Below are positions 24,300-32,778 of a stretch of DNA of 34,609 nt, piece by piece. Origin of the DNA: an uncultured Clostridia bacterium (GTDB lineage: Bacteria; Bacillota; Clostridia; TANB77; CAG-508); contig CANQKT010000030.1 in the NCBI GenBank assembly GCA_947624525.1, positions 1-34,609 on the forward strand, written 5' to 3'. The notes under the pieces were generated by a model. That model had not been told where the DNA came from. It worked only from the letters and a program-made list of their open reading frames with translations, and made no database searches. The position numbers were made by a program, and so were the translations under genes. Every line of letters begins with the position of its first letter. Positions within the stretch are counted from its first letter, which is position 1.

Positions 24300-24328
24300 T
24301 TGTATTTTCATACTGTTTTTGCTATAAT
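24300..24328 (+). promoter_or_regulatory. Probable promoter for the PHP gene
   Basis: TTGTAT (24300-24305), 17-bp spacer, extended -10 TGC-TATAAT (hexamer 24323-24328), 64 bases before the ATG. Confidence 0.65.
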
Positions 24329-24392
24329 AATCCATATAAAATCTTATTAATAAAAAGTTCTTTACTTTTTATAATCTCAAGGAGGTATATTT

Positions 24393-25217
24393 ATGGTAGA
24401 CTTACACCTTCATTCATTATATTCTGATGGAAGTTTTTCTCCAACTTATGTAATGAATCTCGCACACAGGAATAATGTTTCAATTGTGTCACTCACAGAC
24501 CATGATTGCATTATGGGATTAACTGAAGCACGGTCAGTTGCTAACAAATTAGGGATGATTTTTATTAATGGTATTGAATGCGAATGTGACTTATCTATCG
24601 AAGAAGCTACTCATATACATGTTTTAGCATACAATGTAAAAGATTTGAGTAGCATGTCAAACTATTTAGAAACTCTTAGAAGCGAAAGGTTAGATTTAAT
24701 AAATCGGTACATTTCATATATGCAACAAGAACAAAATTTAAATATTGAGTTAGATGACGTAAAAAATCTAACACCCGGAATTCATTTGACTGCTAACCAC
24801 ATTCTTTTATGGTTAGTAAAAAATGGCATTTATCATTCGTTTTATGAAGCAAAACTAGACTATTTACTGCCCTCATCCCCACATTATTTGCCAAAAAAAT
24901 ATCATATTGTGGAAGATGTAATCAGATTTATAAGGAAATGTGGAGGAATTCCAGTTCTAGCACATCCCTATAGAATTGGATATTCTGATAGCAAACTTGA
25001 CTCATTTGTTGGACATTTGAAGAGTTTAGGTTTACAGGGCATCGAGGCTTATTATGCTACACATTCACAGGCGCAGATTGACTTTTTATTACATCTCGCA
25101 AATAAATATGACTTGATTGTAACTGCAGGTAGTGATTGGCATGATTATGAAAACGACATTTTACCAGGAATCAAGGTTCCAGATGAGACTAAATTTTTGA
25201 AACAATTTATTTTTTAA
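24393..25217 (+). CDS. PHP-domain metal-dependent phosphoesterase
   Basis: 274 residues, ATG with CAAGGAGG upstream. PHP motifs are in order: DLHLHSLYSDGSFSP (motif I), SLTDHDCIMGL (motif II), NGIECEC, GGIPVLAHPYR (motif III) and TAGSDWHDYEND (motif IV), giving the His/Asp/Glu ligands of a trinuclear metal site. The order and length resemble 3',5'-nucleoside bisphosphate phosphatase / RNase AM (YciV-like) proteins, but the exact substrate is not settled. Monocistronic with its own promoter and terminator, in the same plus-strand style as the AAA-CYTH and PIN-like genes. Confidence 0.88.
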   Translation: MVDLHLHSLYSDGSFSPTYVMNLAHRNNVSIVSLTDHDCIMGLTEARSVANKLGMIFINGIECECDLSIEEATHIHVLAYNVKDLSSMSNYLETLRSERLDLINRYISYMQQEQNLNIELDDVKNLTPGIHLTANHILLWLVKNGIYHSFYEAKLDYLLPSSPHYLPKKYHIVEDVIRFIRKCGGIPVLAHPYRIGYSDSKLDSFVGHLKSLGLQGIEAYYATHSQAQIDFLLHLANKYDLIVTAGSDWHDYENDILPGIKVPDETKFLKQFIF

Positions 25218-25221
25218 TTTT

Positions 25222-25255
25222 AAAAGAAGGTGCACACGAATATGCACCTTCTTTT
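25222..25255. terminator. Bidirectional intrinsic terminator
   Basis: AAAAGAAGGTGCA-cacgaata-TGCACCTTCTTTT: 13-bp stem followed by a T-run on the plus strand and, on the minus strand, by AAAATTAA-type U-poor sequence. It ends the PHP gene and probably also the operon 25257-32079. Confidence 0.85.
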
Positions 25256-25256
25256 T

Positions 25257-26126
25257 TTAATTTATATGAATTTTCTCTATTAATTCTTTAAAGTTAGAGC
25301 AATATGGTATTGGTATAAAAATCCTGTCTTGTAACCTTATAGCTATATCATCTAATTCTACTAATATAGATAACTTTTTTATAATTTCCATATTTAAAGA
25401 ACTGTCAATTGTTTTATATTCATTATATAATGTTTTAAATTCTTCATCATTTTTGCAAACTTCCATTCTTATAAAAGCTAAGTCTAGTTCTTTTATTGTA
25501 TATTTTGCTCCTCCTGGATCAACTATACCTGATAACTTATTATTGTTTATTATTATGTTGCTTGGATTAATATCAAACCACGTTAACTGCGGTTTTAAAT
25601 AATCATCACATTTACTAATAAAATTTAATAACTCTGACTCTTTTTTGCAAATCTCATCAATATCCTCTTTTGATAAATATTTTTCATATATTTTTTGAAA
25701 TCTAATAAATTCACTCTTTAAAAATTGACTAAATTTTTCATATTTATCTATACATCCATCATCTGTTATCCAACCAAAATATTTATTGTCCTTAACAGAA
25801 TGGATGTTGTGCAATGTGACTGCTAAATCTTTAGTTATGTTAGAAAATTTAAACTTCCCATCTTTGTTTTCTAATTTATCAAGACTTTCACCAGGCATAA
25901 TTTGTGTATATAATACAGATTTGTTTGGGTAATTTATATATTTGTAAACATCTGGTATAAATTCAGCAGTAGTATTATTTTTTATCTTTTTTATAACATC
26001 ATACTTCTTCTTAGCTTGGTAATATGTACTATCTTCATACTCTTGATATAGATAATCATTTTGCCCTTCCTCAATAATAAATGTTTTACATCTTAAACCA
26101 TTTAAAATTTCTTTCTTAATTTTCAT
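25257..26126 (-). CDS. Aminoglycoside/choline kinase-like (APH fold) phosphotransferase
   Basis: 289 residues; the ATG overlaps the end of the AMP-ligase gene by 11 bases, with AAGGAAATGG upstream. Kinase-like features: a short N-lobe, VLYTQIMPGESLDKLENKD, LAVTLHNIHSVKDNKYFGWI, catalytic loop TWFDINPSNIIINN and metal-binding IVDPGGAKYTIKELDLAFIR. The usual His of the H-x-D-x-x-x-x-N loop is Trp here, while the catalytic Asp and Asn are kept. Probably phosphorylates a small molecule, perhaps the pathway product as self-protection or activation (inference). Last gene of the operon. Confidence 0.78.
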   Translation of the reverse strand: MKIKKEILNGLRCKTFIIEEGQNDYLYQEYEDSTYYQAKKKYDVIKKIKNNTTAEFIPDVYKYINYPNKSVLYTQIMPGESLDKLENKDGKFKFSNITKDLAVTLHNIHSVKDNKYFGWITDDGCIDKYEKFSQFLKSEFIRFQKIYEKYLSKEDIDEICKKESELLNFISKCDDYLKPQLTWFDINPSNIIINNNKLSGIVDPGGAKYTIKELDLAFIRMEVCKNDEEFKTLYNEYKTIDSSLNMEIIKKLSILVELDDIAIRLQDRIFIPIPYCSNFKELIEKIHIN

Positions 26127-27630
26127 TACTATTAACCATTTCCTTACTTTCTAGAATATCATTTATCTTATTTCTTTTTATCTTACCTGTACCTGTTGTT
26201 GGAAGTGTTTCAACAATATTTACAGTATTGATAACAAAGTTTTTTAAATTCAAATTTATATAATCATACAAATCTTGAATAGTATAATTATTCTTTAATT
26301 CCGCTACTATATCAAAATATGGAAAATTTCCAACTTTGTTAACATTTACTTTAATATGAACTCTTTTTATTCCATCAAATTGATATAATTTGTTCTCCAA
26401 ATTTCTAAATTGATTATCTGACTCTCCTAGCATATTTAAATCAGTAAATCTTCCTGCAAAGAAATAAAATCCATCATTATCTCTTTTAACTACATCATTT
26501 GTGTTAAACCAACCATCTTTTGTAAGATTTTCTGTGTCCTCTATTTTCTTTCCCACATATCCTCTAAATACCATTGGACCTTTTATCCATAATATCCCCC
26601 ATGTATCATTTGGTAATTCGTTTCCATCTAAATCTAATATTTTACATTCAGTATTACTTACGCATTTTCCTAAACTTCCTACTTTTCGTTCCGCTGCTGA
26701 ATAATTAAAATGGGTTAATGATGTGGTTTCTGTTAATCCATAACCTTCTGTTATAACCGCACCTGTTATTTTTTCGAATTTTTTTATACATTCTATTGGT
26801 AAAGAATCTCCTCCTGAATCACATACTCTTAAATTAGTTAATTTGTGTAACATAGATTCGTTGTTGATTATATCTATGTACATATATGGTGAACCTGGAA
26901 AAATATCAGGCTTTAGATTTTCATTTAAATTTAAAAAGGTTTTTAAATTCCATTCTTTCATAATTGAAACTTTTGAACCTGCAACAATAGAACTCGTTAG
27001 ACATGCAAACATTGCGAAATTGTGCCATAATGGTAGAACTGTAATACAATTTGAGTTTTCATTAAGTTTATATACCTTTTCATATTCTTCAGAAACAAAT
27101 GAGACATTTTTGAATGTTGTTTCTACAGGTTTTGAGTATTTACCACTAGTACCGCTTGTATATGATATTAGCATTATTTCGTCAAATGATGGTGATAATT
27201 TTTGTAATGTAAACTCATTTGAGTAATCATTTAAATTCAATTTATCATAATTTATTATATTATTTATTTCGCTTTGTTTTAACATATCCTCTAATTCATT
27301 GTTAGTTATTATTGTTTCTAATTGGTTTACATTAATTATATTATTTAACTCATCTATGGTTACCTTGTTATTTATACCAACTATTATATATCCATTTAAT
27401 GTAATAGCATAAAAAGATGCCACAAAAGCTAAACTATTTGGAAGAAAAATTCCAATTTTAGTTTTAAAGTTATTTATACCCATAATTGAATTCAAGTAAT
27501 TTGTAAACCTAACTATTTCATCACTTTTTAAAGTTGTAATTTTAGCCGTTTCCTCTCCTTCAACATAATTTGCCACTATTTTTTCTTTATCTTCTATATT
27601 TTTATACATATAATTTATAATATTTTCCAT
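26116..27630 (-). CDS. AMP-forming ligase (class I adenylate-forming enzyme)
   Basis: 504 residues from ATG 27630 (MENIINYMYKNI), with AAAGGA 11 bases upstream; the track start is a TTG 9 codons earlier. Adenylates a carboxylic acid. Motifs: ISYTSGTSGKYSKPVETTFKN (P-loop-like A3), LPLWHNFAMF, VITEGYGLTETTSLTHF (A5), GWFNTNDVVKRDNDGFYFFAGR (A7/A8), and the A10 lysine in PTTGTGKIKRNKI. The substrate pocket cannot be read by eye. No carrier-protein gene is in the operon, so the acyl acceptor is likely CoA or a small amine, or a carrier encoded elsewhere. 50 bases after the AsnB-like gene and overlapping the kinase gene. Confidence 0.88.
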   Translation of the reverse strand: MENIINYMYKNIEDKEKIVANYVEGEETAKITTLKSDEIVRFTNYLNSIMGINNFKTKIGIFLPNSLAFVASFYAITLNGYIIVGINNKVTIDELNNIINVNQLETIITNNELEDMLKQSEINNIINYDKLNLNDYSNEFTLQKLSPSFDEIMLISYTSGTSGKYSKPVETTFKNVSFVSEEYEKVYKLNENSNCITVLPLWHNFAMFACLTSSIVAGSKVSIMKEWNLKTFLNLNENLKPDIFPGSPYMYIDIINNESMLHKLTNLRVCDSGGDSLPIECIKKFEKITGAVITEGYGLTETTSLTHFNYSAAERKVGSLGKCVSNTECKILDLDGNELPNDTWGILWIKGPMVFRGYVGKKIEDTENLTKDGWFNTNDVVKRDNDGFYFFAGRFTDLNMLGESDNQFRNLENKLYQFDGIKRVHIKVNVNKVGNFPYFDIVAELKNNYTIQDLYDYINLNLKNFVINTVNIVETLPTTGTGKIKRNKINDILESKEMVNSNEN

Positions 27631-27680
27631 TTTAATTTCATTCCTTTCTTTGCTCAAAAGTATACATAGGTATTTTCAAA

Positions 27681-29432
27681 TTAAACCTCCATTTTAAATA
27701 CTTCTTCAAATCTCCAATATATAAGTAACCACCATTGCTCTAATGGAGTAAAATTTGCAATGTTTTCTAGTTTTTCCTTTTTCAATATTTTATTTAGTAT
27801 TTTAGATTTTTTTATATGTTCCCAATTATGTATACATAGTTCTTCAATTTTCTTATTATAAACTGATGGTGGTTCAGGAAATGGGTATTTTTCCCTTTCA
27901 ATAATATCATTATTAATTTTTCCTTCTGCAAACTTTCTTACAATATACTTCTCTCTGCCATCCTGTAATTTCATTGTACTGTTAACATTATATGCAAGCT
28001 CTATTAATCTATGATTGTCTACAAATGGTACTCTACTTTCCACACTATTCGCCATTGCTAATTTATCCTCTTGCATTAGTAAATCATGTAATATTGTTTT
28101 TATTGATAAATCTGCATATGAATTTAAAATATCTTCTTTATTTATTCTTAAGTTTCTATCTAAATAATTCTCCATTGTATTTTGTAGCATGTTCTCAAAA
28201 TCTTTATTCAATTTATCTTTAAATACCATGTTTTTTATGTAATAGTCATTTATTAGAGTTTTTTTTGTAATGTTTTCATCTGTATATTGGAATAATTTCC
28301 AAGTAAATATATATCCCAACCATGGTTCATCAGACCCTTGACCACTTACTACTACTGTGTATCCATCATCTTTTGCTGCTTTATAATTAAAATACATAGG
28401 AATATATACTTTATCTATTAATATTTCCTCGACATAATATGTTACTTTATCTATGTTTTCAATATTGTACATATCCTCACTTATTAGAATATTATGTTGA
28501 TCGAAATTTTCCTCATTACTTAATTTTTTCGCATGATTTAAATCTAGATCTTTATCATAATCATATTTTATGGTATATGTGCTTAGCTTTTTTTGCATAC
28601 TATCATTTAATAGCTTACATACTATACTACTGTCCAACCCTCCTGACAAAAAAGCTGCTACTGGAACTTTGGATATTAATTTTTTCTCTATAGAATTGTA
28701 AAATTCTTCTGAGAATTTTGTTATTACTTCATTATAATTGTCATATTTTTTATTAGTATCAATTTTATAATATATATGTTTTATTTTATTTTTAAATTTA
28801 TCTATTTTAATATATGAACCTGGTTCTAGCATATAAATATCTTTAAAAAGTGTTTTTATTGGATCCATCCATAATTTGCAACTAAGTGAAATGGCTATTG
28901 TTTCAATATCGACTTGTCTTTTTATATTTTCATTTTGTAATATGCTTTTGATTTCACTTGCCCATATTAAATTATCTTCATCAGTATAATAGTATAATGG
29001 CTTTATTCCAAATTTATCTCTTATTAGATATAATTCATCATTCTCTTTATCAAAAAGAGCTATTGCATAACATCCTTCTATTTCTTGTAATGTTTTATCT
29101 ATTCCCTTATAATCAATATATTTAATTAATACCTCTGTATCACTTGAAGATTCAAAATTATAACCATTACTTATTAACTCTTTTTTCAAGTCTAAAAAAT
29201 TATAAATTTCCCCATTATAAGTTAATACATAATTTCCGTATTTATATGGTTGTAATGCTGAATCAGAAAGATCCTGTATTTTTAAAAGAGTATGTCCTAA
29301 TCCGATATTATCTTCTACAAAAATACCATTTCCATCCGGTCCTCTATGTTTTATTACAGATAGCATGTTCTGGATTTCTTTTGTAGTAACTTTTTCATTA
29401 TTTAATTTTACTTTTCCAACTATACCACACAT
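27681..29432 (-). CDS. Asparagine synthetase-like amidotransferase in a biosynthetic operon
   Basis: 583 residues. Glutaminase domain begins with the catalytic Cys (MCGIVGKVKL), with IKHRGPDGNG and LTYNGEIYNF; the synthetase domain has AAFLSGGLDSSIVCKLL, VSGQGSDEPWLGYIF and SVESRVPFVDNHRLIELAYN, so both active sites look complete. Because a conventional asnB lies 4 kb away and this copy sits among an aminotransferase, an SDR and an AMP-ligase, it more likely amidates a pathway intermediate, as AsnB-like enzymes do in antibiotic and polysaccharide pathways (inference). Starts 11 bases after the SDR stop, so clearly co-transcribed. Confidence 0.9.
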   Translation of the reverse strand: MCGIVGKVKLNNEKVTTKEIQNMLSVIKHRGPDGNGIFVEDNIGLGHTLLKIQDLSDSALQPYKYGNYVLTYNGEIYNFLDLKKELISNGYNFESSSDTEVLIKYIDYKGIDKTLQEIEGCYAIALFDKENDELYLIRDKFGIKPLYYYTDEDNLIWASEIKSILQNENIKRQVDIETIAISLSCKLWMDPIKTLFKDIYMLEPGSYIKIDKFKNKIKHIYYKIDTNKKYDNYNEVITKFSEEFYNSIEKKLISKVPVAAFLSGGLDSSIVCKLLNDSMQKKLSTYTIKYDYDKDLDLNHAKKLSNEENFDQHNILISEDMYNIENIDKVTYYVEEILIDKVYIPMYFNYKAAKDDGYTVVVSGQGSDEPWLGYIFTWKLFQYTDENITKKTLINDYYIKNMVFKDKLNKDFENMLQNTMENYLDRNLRINKEDILNSYADLSIKTILHDLLMQEDKLAMANSVESRVPFVDNHRLIELAYNVNSTMKLQDGREKYIVRKFAEGKINNDIIEREKYPFPEPPSVYNKKIEELCIHNWEHIKKSKILNKILKKEKLENIANFTPLEQWWLLIYWRFEEVFKMEV

Positions 29433-29443
29433 ACAAAATCTCC

Positions 29444-30184
29444 TTATTTTAATAAAATTCCTCCACTAATATTTATAATTTCACCATTAATAAAGTCTGA
29501 TTTTTTACTTGTTAAAAACTCTATAGTATTAAATATATCATCCATTTCACATAAACGATGTCTTAGACTTTTTTTAGCTGTTTCAATTATTTCATCATTT
29601 GTGTATGACTGTTTTGCCAATGGTGTTAACGTTAGTGATGGATTAACACTATTAACTCTAATATTATATTTGGCTAATTCTAATGCTGTACATTTGGTTA
29701 ACATATCTATTGCAGAAGCTGCGCAACAATATGCACTTGAATTCTCCATAGGCCTTTGTGATAACCTTGATGAAATGTTTATGATTACTGGATATTCAGA
29801 TTTTCTTAATAATTCTATAGAGTTTTTTATACACAACATTTTTCCTATTAAATTTGTTTCAATAATTTTTGTAAAAGTCTGTTTATCATATTCCTCAATA
29901 GAACTCATTTTATCGAAAGCAGCATTGTTTATAAGTATATCTAAACGTCCATATTTTGAATTTATTTTTTCGAACATTTTCAATATTTCTTTTTCATTAG
30001 TAATATCAACATTTATAAATAACACATTGTTAGCATATTCTTTTAATTCCTCTTTTGTCTTGTTTATATTATTTTCATCATGTCCAATAACAATCACATA
30101 GTTTTCTTTTTCTAAAAATCGCTTTGCAATGTTTTTTCCAATGCCTGAAGTTGAGCCTGTTACTAATATTATTCTATTCATCAT
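29444..30184 (-). CDS. Short-chain dehydrogenase/reductase lacking the catalytic Lys
   Basis: 246 residues; start ATGATG overlaps the aminotransferase stop by 11 bases, with GAAAGG upstream. Rossmann motif VTGSTSGIGKNIAKR, VDITNEKEI and ILINNAAFDK are classical SDR. The catalytic stretch reads INISSRLSQRP then SAYCCAASAIDMLTK: Ser and Tyr are present, but the expected Lys four residues after Tyr is Ala. NPSLTLTPL and FINGEIINISGG complete the fold. The protein may have an altered mechanism or act as a binding or scaffold subunit. It is the second of five tightly coupled biosynthetic genes. Confidence 0.85.
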   Translation of the reverse strand: MMNRIILVTGSTSGIGKNIAKRFLEKENYVIVIGHDENNINKTKEELKEYANNVLFINVDITNEKEILKMFEKINSKYGRLDILINNAAFDKMSSIEEYDKQTFTKIIETNLIGKMLCIKNSIELLRKSEYPVIINISSRLSQRPMENSSAYCCAASAIDMLTKCTALELAKYNIRVNSVNPSLTLTPLAKQSYTNDEIIETAKKSLRHRLCEMDDIFNTIEFLTSKKSDFINGEIINISGGILLK

Positions 30185-31349
30185 TATTTACCTTTCTATA
30201 TTCAGTTACTGCTTCTATTAATAATTGCATTGCTTTTATTGTGTATTTAGAACTGTTTGCTATAGTTAATCTTATTTTATTATTCACGTTATTATTATAG
30301 TAAAAATCTTGAGCTGGTAAGATATATACAGTTTTATTATCTTTTCTAAAATCACTTAATAGCCATTGTGTAAATTTGGTAGAATTATCAATTGGTAATT
30401 CTAAGAAGAAGAATATTCCCCCTTTAGGTATTGTATATTTAATTAAGCTTTGCTTTTTCAAAAATTTTTCAACATCATTTTTTCTTTTGGTATAGGTTTT
30501 TAGATTTCTTTTAAATATTTTTGATTTACTTTTAAACATTTGGATTACTGCAAACTGTTCGACATTGGATATCGATATTCTTGCATCATATATTTTTAAC
30601 ACATTATTTAATATGTATTGGTTTTGAGTTATAATTGCGCCAATGCGAGCACCGCAGTTGTTAAACTTTTTTGAGACTGAATCAACTATGATTGTTTTAT
30701 CATAGTCACATACAGCCAGTGACATAAACTTTTCATAAATTATTTCACTATAAACCTCATCTGAGATAACATATAAGTTATTCTTTTGAGCTATATTTAT
30801 CAGTATTCTTAAATCATTTTCACTATATATATAACCATCCGGATTGCTTGGATTTGAAAACAAAATTGCTTTACAATTATCTTTAATATGTACATTGTTT
30901 TCTATTATATCTTTAATAGTTAATGGTATAATATTGATTCCTAACATATCGCAATAAATCTTATAATCTGAAAAAAATGGTTCTATTAGAATTATTGAGT
31001 CATTTTCATCACATATCAATTCTAATAGATTTATAATAGCATCAGAAGCACCTAAAGTAATTTGAACATTATTTTCATCAAACTTATTTTTCTTTATTTT
31101 TTCATTGTAGTATTTTGCAAATTCATTTCGTAATTCTTTGTTTCCTTTTGAATCAGAATAAGAATTGACTTTTTTGCTATTTTTATATGTTTTTAATCCA
31201 TTATAGTAACTTTTGTCAGTTCTTATATCTGGTTGTCCAATATTTAACTTAAATACTTTCACTTTTTCATTCTTTTCTATGTATTCAACAAGTTCATTGA
31301 ATTTACATATGGATGAAAATCTCATTTTTGTTACATTTTTTTGCACCAC
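30174..31349 (-). CDS. PLP-dependent aminotransferase, class I/II
   Basis: 391 residues from GTG 31349 (AGAAGGAG 6 bases upstream). Aspartate aminotransferase fold: FKLNIGQPDIRT, SDSKGNKELRNEFAKYY, ITLGASDAIINLLELI, FSNPSNPDGYIYS, ISDEVYSEIIYE with the PLP Asp/Tyr, SVSKKFNNCGARIGA with the PLP-binding Lys, and KGGIFFFLEL. Likely moves an amino group to or from a pathway oxo acid in the cytosol; substrate unknown. Follows the response regulator gene by 52 bases and overlaps the SDR gene by 11. Confidence 0.9.
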   Translation of the reverse strand: MVQKNVTKMRFSSICKFNELVEYIEKNEKVKVFKLNIGQPDIRTDKSYYNGLKTYKNSKKVNSYSDSKGNKELRNEFAKYYNEKIKKNKFDENNVQITLGASDAIINLLELICDENDSIILIEPFFSDYKIYCDMLGINIIPLTIKDIIENNVHIKDNCKAILFSNPSNPDGYIYSENDLRILINIAQKNNLYVISDEVYSEIIYEKFMSLAVCDYDKTIIVDSVSKKFNNCGARIGAIITQNQYILNNVLKIYDARISISNVEQFAVIQMFKSKSKIFKRNLKTYTKRKNDVEKFLKKQSLIKYTIPKGGIFFFLELPIDNSTKFTQWLLSDFRKDNKTVYILPAQDFYYNNNVNNKIRLTIANSSKYTIKAMQLLIEAVTEYRKVNNDE

Positions 31350-31401
31350 AATCTCCTTCTAAAAATTTAATGCTCAAATATAATTTTATAAGTTTGAATT
31401 C

Positions 31402-32079
31402 TTATGCACCTTTTGAGCTATTATATTTTTCCAAAACATCATTTATAAAACTCTTAGTAGACTTATCCTCATTAGTATATTTATATGATGATTTAATTAA
31501 TTTTTCTATTGACCATTTTACGTTTAAAAGCTTGGTATCTTTATACATCTTTGAGACTGCCAAAAATAAGTTCTTCTCCATATTCATTAGTAAATCTGGA
31601 TTTTTTATTGCTATAAATATAGAATCTTCTAGATATTTATACCCTCTTGATGCTTTGTTGAATTCATAAACACTTAATTCCTTTTTTATAAAATCCCTTA
31701 TATTTTTTTCTTCGCAATAAAAATTCAATTCTTCTAAATCTTTCCTCAGTCTTTCCATAATAACTGGTTTTAGATGATACGAGTATATGTAATCCTTTTT
31801 TTCAATTTTATATAATTCTGTATCATATCCTGTTATAATAATTACATTTGGTTTTTTATCCATATTATCTATTTTTTCTAATATTTCTTTACCACTTATC
31901 TTAGGAATTTTCATGTCAAGTATTATAACATCTAAGTTATTATGCATTATACAATCCATTGCTTCTTCCCCATTAGTCGCTATTTTTACTAATCTTATAT
32001 TTGATTTTTTACCTATAACATTATTAATAATATTTTTTACCAATTCCATATTATCATCTGCAATTAATAAATCTGTCAA
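31402..32079 (-). CDS. Response regulator with Spo0A-like C-terminal domain
   Basis: 225 residues from TTG 32079, with TAGGAGG 8-9 bases upstream. Receiver domain (about 1-120): acidic pair in LLIADDN, phosphoacceptor Asp in VIILDMKIPKISG, ITGYD, and Lys in YHLKPV. C-terminal domain (about 125-225): FIKKELSVYEFNKASRGYKYLEDSIFIAI, AVSKMYKDTKLLNVKWSIEKLI, the helical order of Spo0A DNA-binding domains, though diverged. No histidine kinase is adjacent, so it is an orphan regulator. It heads the operon of five enzymes and probably controls it, perhaps linking it to sporulation or cell density (inference). Two candidate Spo0A-box-like repeats lie about 205-225 bases upstream. Confidence 0.82.
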   Translation of the reverse strand: MTDLLIADDNMELVKNIINNVIGKKSNIRLVKIATNGEEAMDCIMHNNLDVIILDMKIPKISGKEILEKIDNMDKKPNVIIITGYDTELYKIEKKDYIYSYHLKPVIMERLRKDLEELNFYCEEKNIRDFIKKELSVYEFNKASRGYKYLEDSIFIAIKNPDLLMNMEKNLFLAVSKMYKDTKLLNVKWSIEKLIKSSYKYTNEDKSTKSFINDVLEKYNSSKGA

Positions 32080-32283
32080 ACTCTTTTCCTCCTAATAAGT
32101 TTATTCTTGTACTATATAATAGTATAACATCATTTGCAGATTTATTTTTTCCATTTTTTTCCGTTTTTAGCTATTGGTTAATTTTACATGAGTAATATAT
32201 AGGTTTTTTTATCATTCTTTTTTATTAGTCTACATATTCTATTATACCTCATATTAGCGGATTTTCAAGCATTTTTCATCGTC

Positions 32284-32307
32284 ATATGTCGACATATTTC
32301 GACATAT
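32284..32307. promoter_or_regulatory. Tandem 0A-box-like operator upstream of the regulator gene
   Basis: ATATGTCGACATAT (32284-32297, a perfect palindrome) is followed by TTCGACATAT, so TCGACATAT is repeated with a 10-base period (32289-32297 and 32299-32307). Read on the minus strand the second copy is TATGTCGAAAT, one base from the Spo0A box consensus TTTGTCGAAAT. Position and spacing suggest autoregulation of the operon; unproven. Confidence 0.5.
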
Positions 32308-32418
32308 GGTTACAATTCAAGCCAGTAAGTGTACAGAATGTTAATATACTTTCCACATTCACATAATTAACACATTAACTTACTAATTACAAAGCAACCT
32401 GAATTGTAACAACATATG
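32303..32418. repeat. Nested inverted repeats in the regulatory gap
   Basis: Outer arms CATATG (32303-32308) and CATATG (32413-32418), then GTTACAATTCA (32309-32319) and its exact complement (32400-32410), then AGTAAGT (32324-32330) and ACTTACT (32378-32384). The whole could form a branched or elongated hairpin. With the operator at 32284 it accounts for the gene-free stretch 32080-32436; I see nothing definite between 32100 and 32270. Confidence 0.55.
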
Positions 32419-32436
32419 ATGATTTGTAATTAACTA

Positions 32437-32598
32437 TTAGTTTCTTCCACATCCACAACCACAATTTGTGAATAATAGTAAGAATACTATTATAAAGAAT
32501 AAAATTTCACTGTTGCATCCATCTCCACCAAATAAGCCACCTAAAATTCCGTTGTTATTTCCACAACCACATCCACAATTTCTTCCTTCTTCTGGCAT
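32437..32598 (-). CDS. 53-residue Cys-Gly membrane peptide (below ORF-track size)
   Basis: ATG 32598 has AAAGGAGG 9-10 bases upstream. The peptide begins MPEEGRNCGCGCGNNN, continues GILGGLFGGDGCNSE, has one hydrophobic helix (about residues 31-43; ILFFIIVFLLLF) and ends TNCGCGCGRN. Cys-Gly-Cys-Gly-Cys clusters therefore flank a single membrane span. Similar tiny Gly/Cys peptides occur in Clostridia and Bacilli and some are spore-coat related, but I cannot assign a function. Metal binding or disulfide cross-linking are possible. Ends within 20 bases of the nested repeat, upstream of the response regulator on the same strand. Confidence 0.8.
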   Translation of the reverse strand: MPEEGRNCGCGCGNNNGILGGLFGGDGCNSEILFFIIVFLLLFTNCGCGCGRN

Positions 32599-32778
32599 GT
32601 TTTTCTACCTCCTTTTTATTTTATATGGTATAGTATGCAAAATCGAAAAAATATGTTACAATAGTTAGTAAATTATAATTTTATATTCTTGAAATGTGAT
32701 AATAAATAATTTATAACACTTAACATTATTAATAAAAGCTCACATTTCAAAACTTCTTTTGAAAGGATTTTATAAAAA

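Noticed and set aside
32468-32668. Plus-strand ORF MNNSKNTIIKNK...
   Set aside because: It is the antisense shadow of the Cys-Gly peptide gene, which has the SD and a sensible product.
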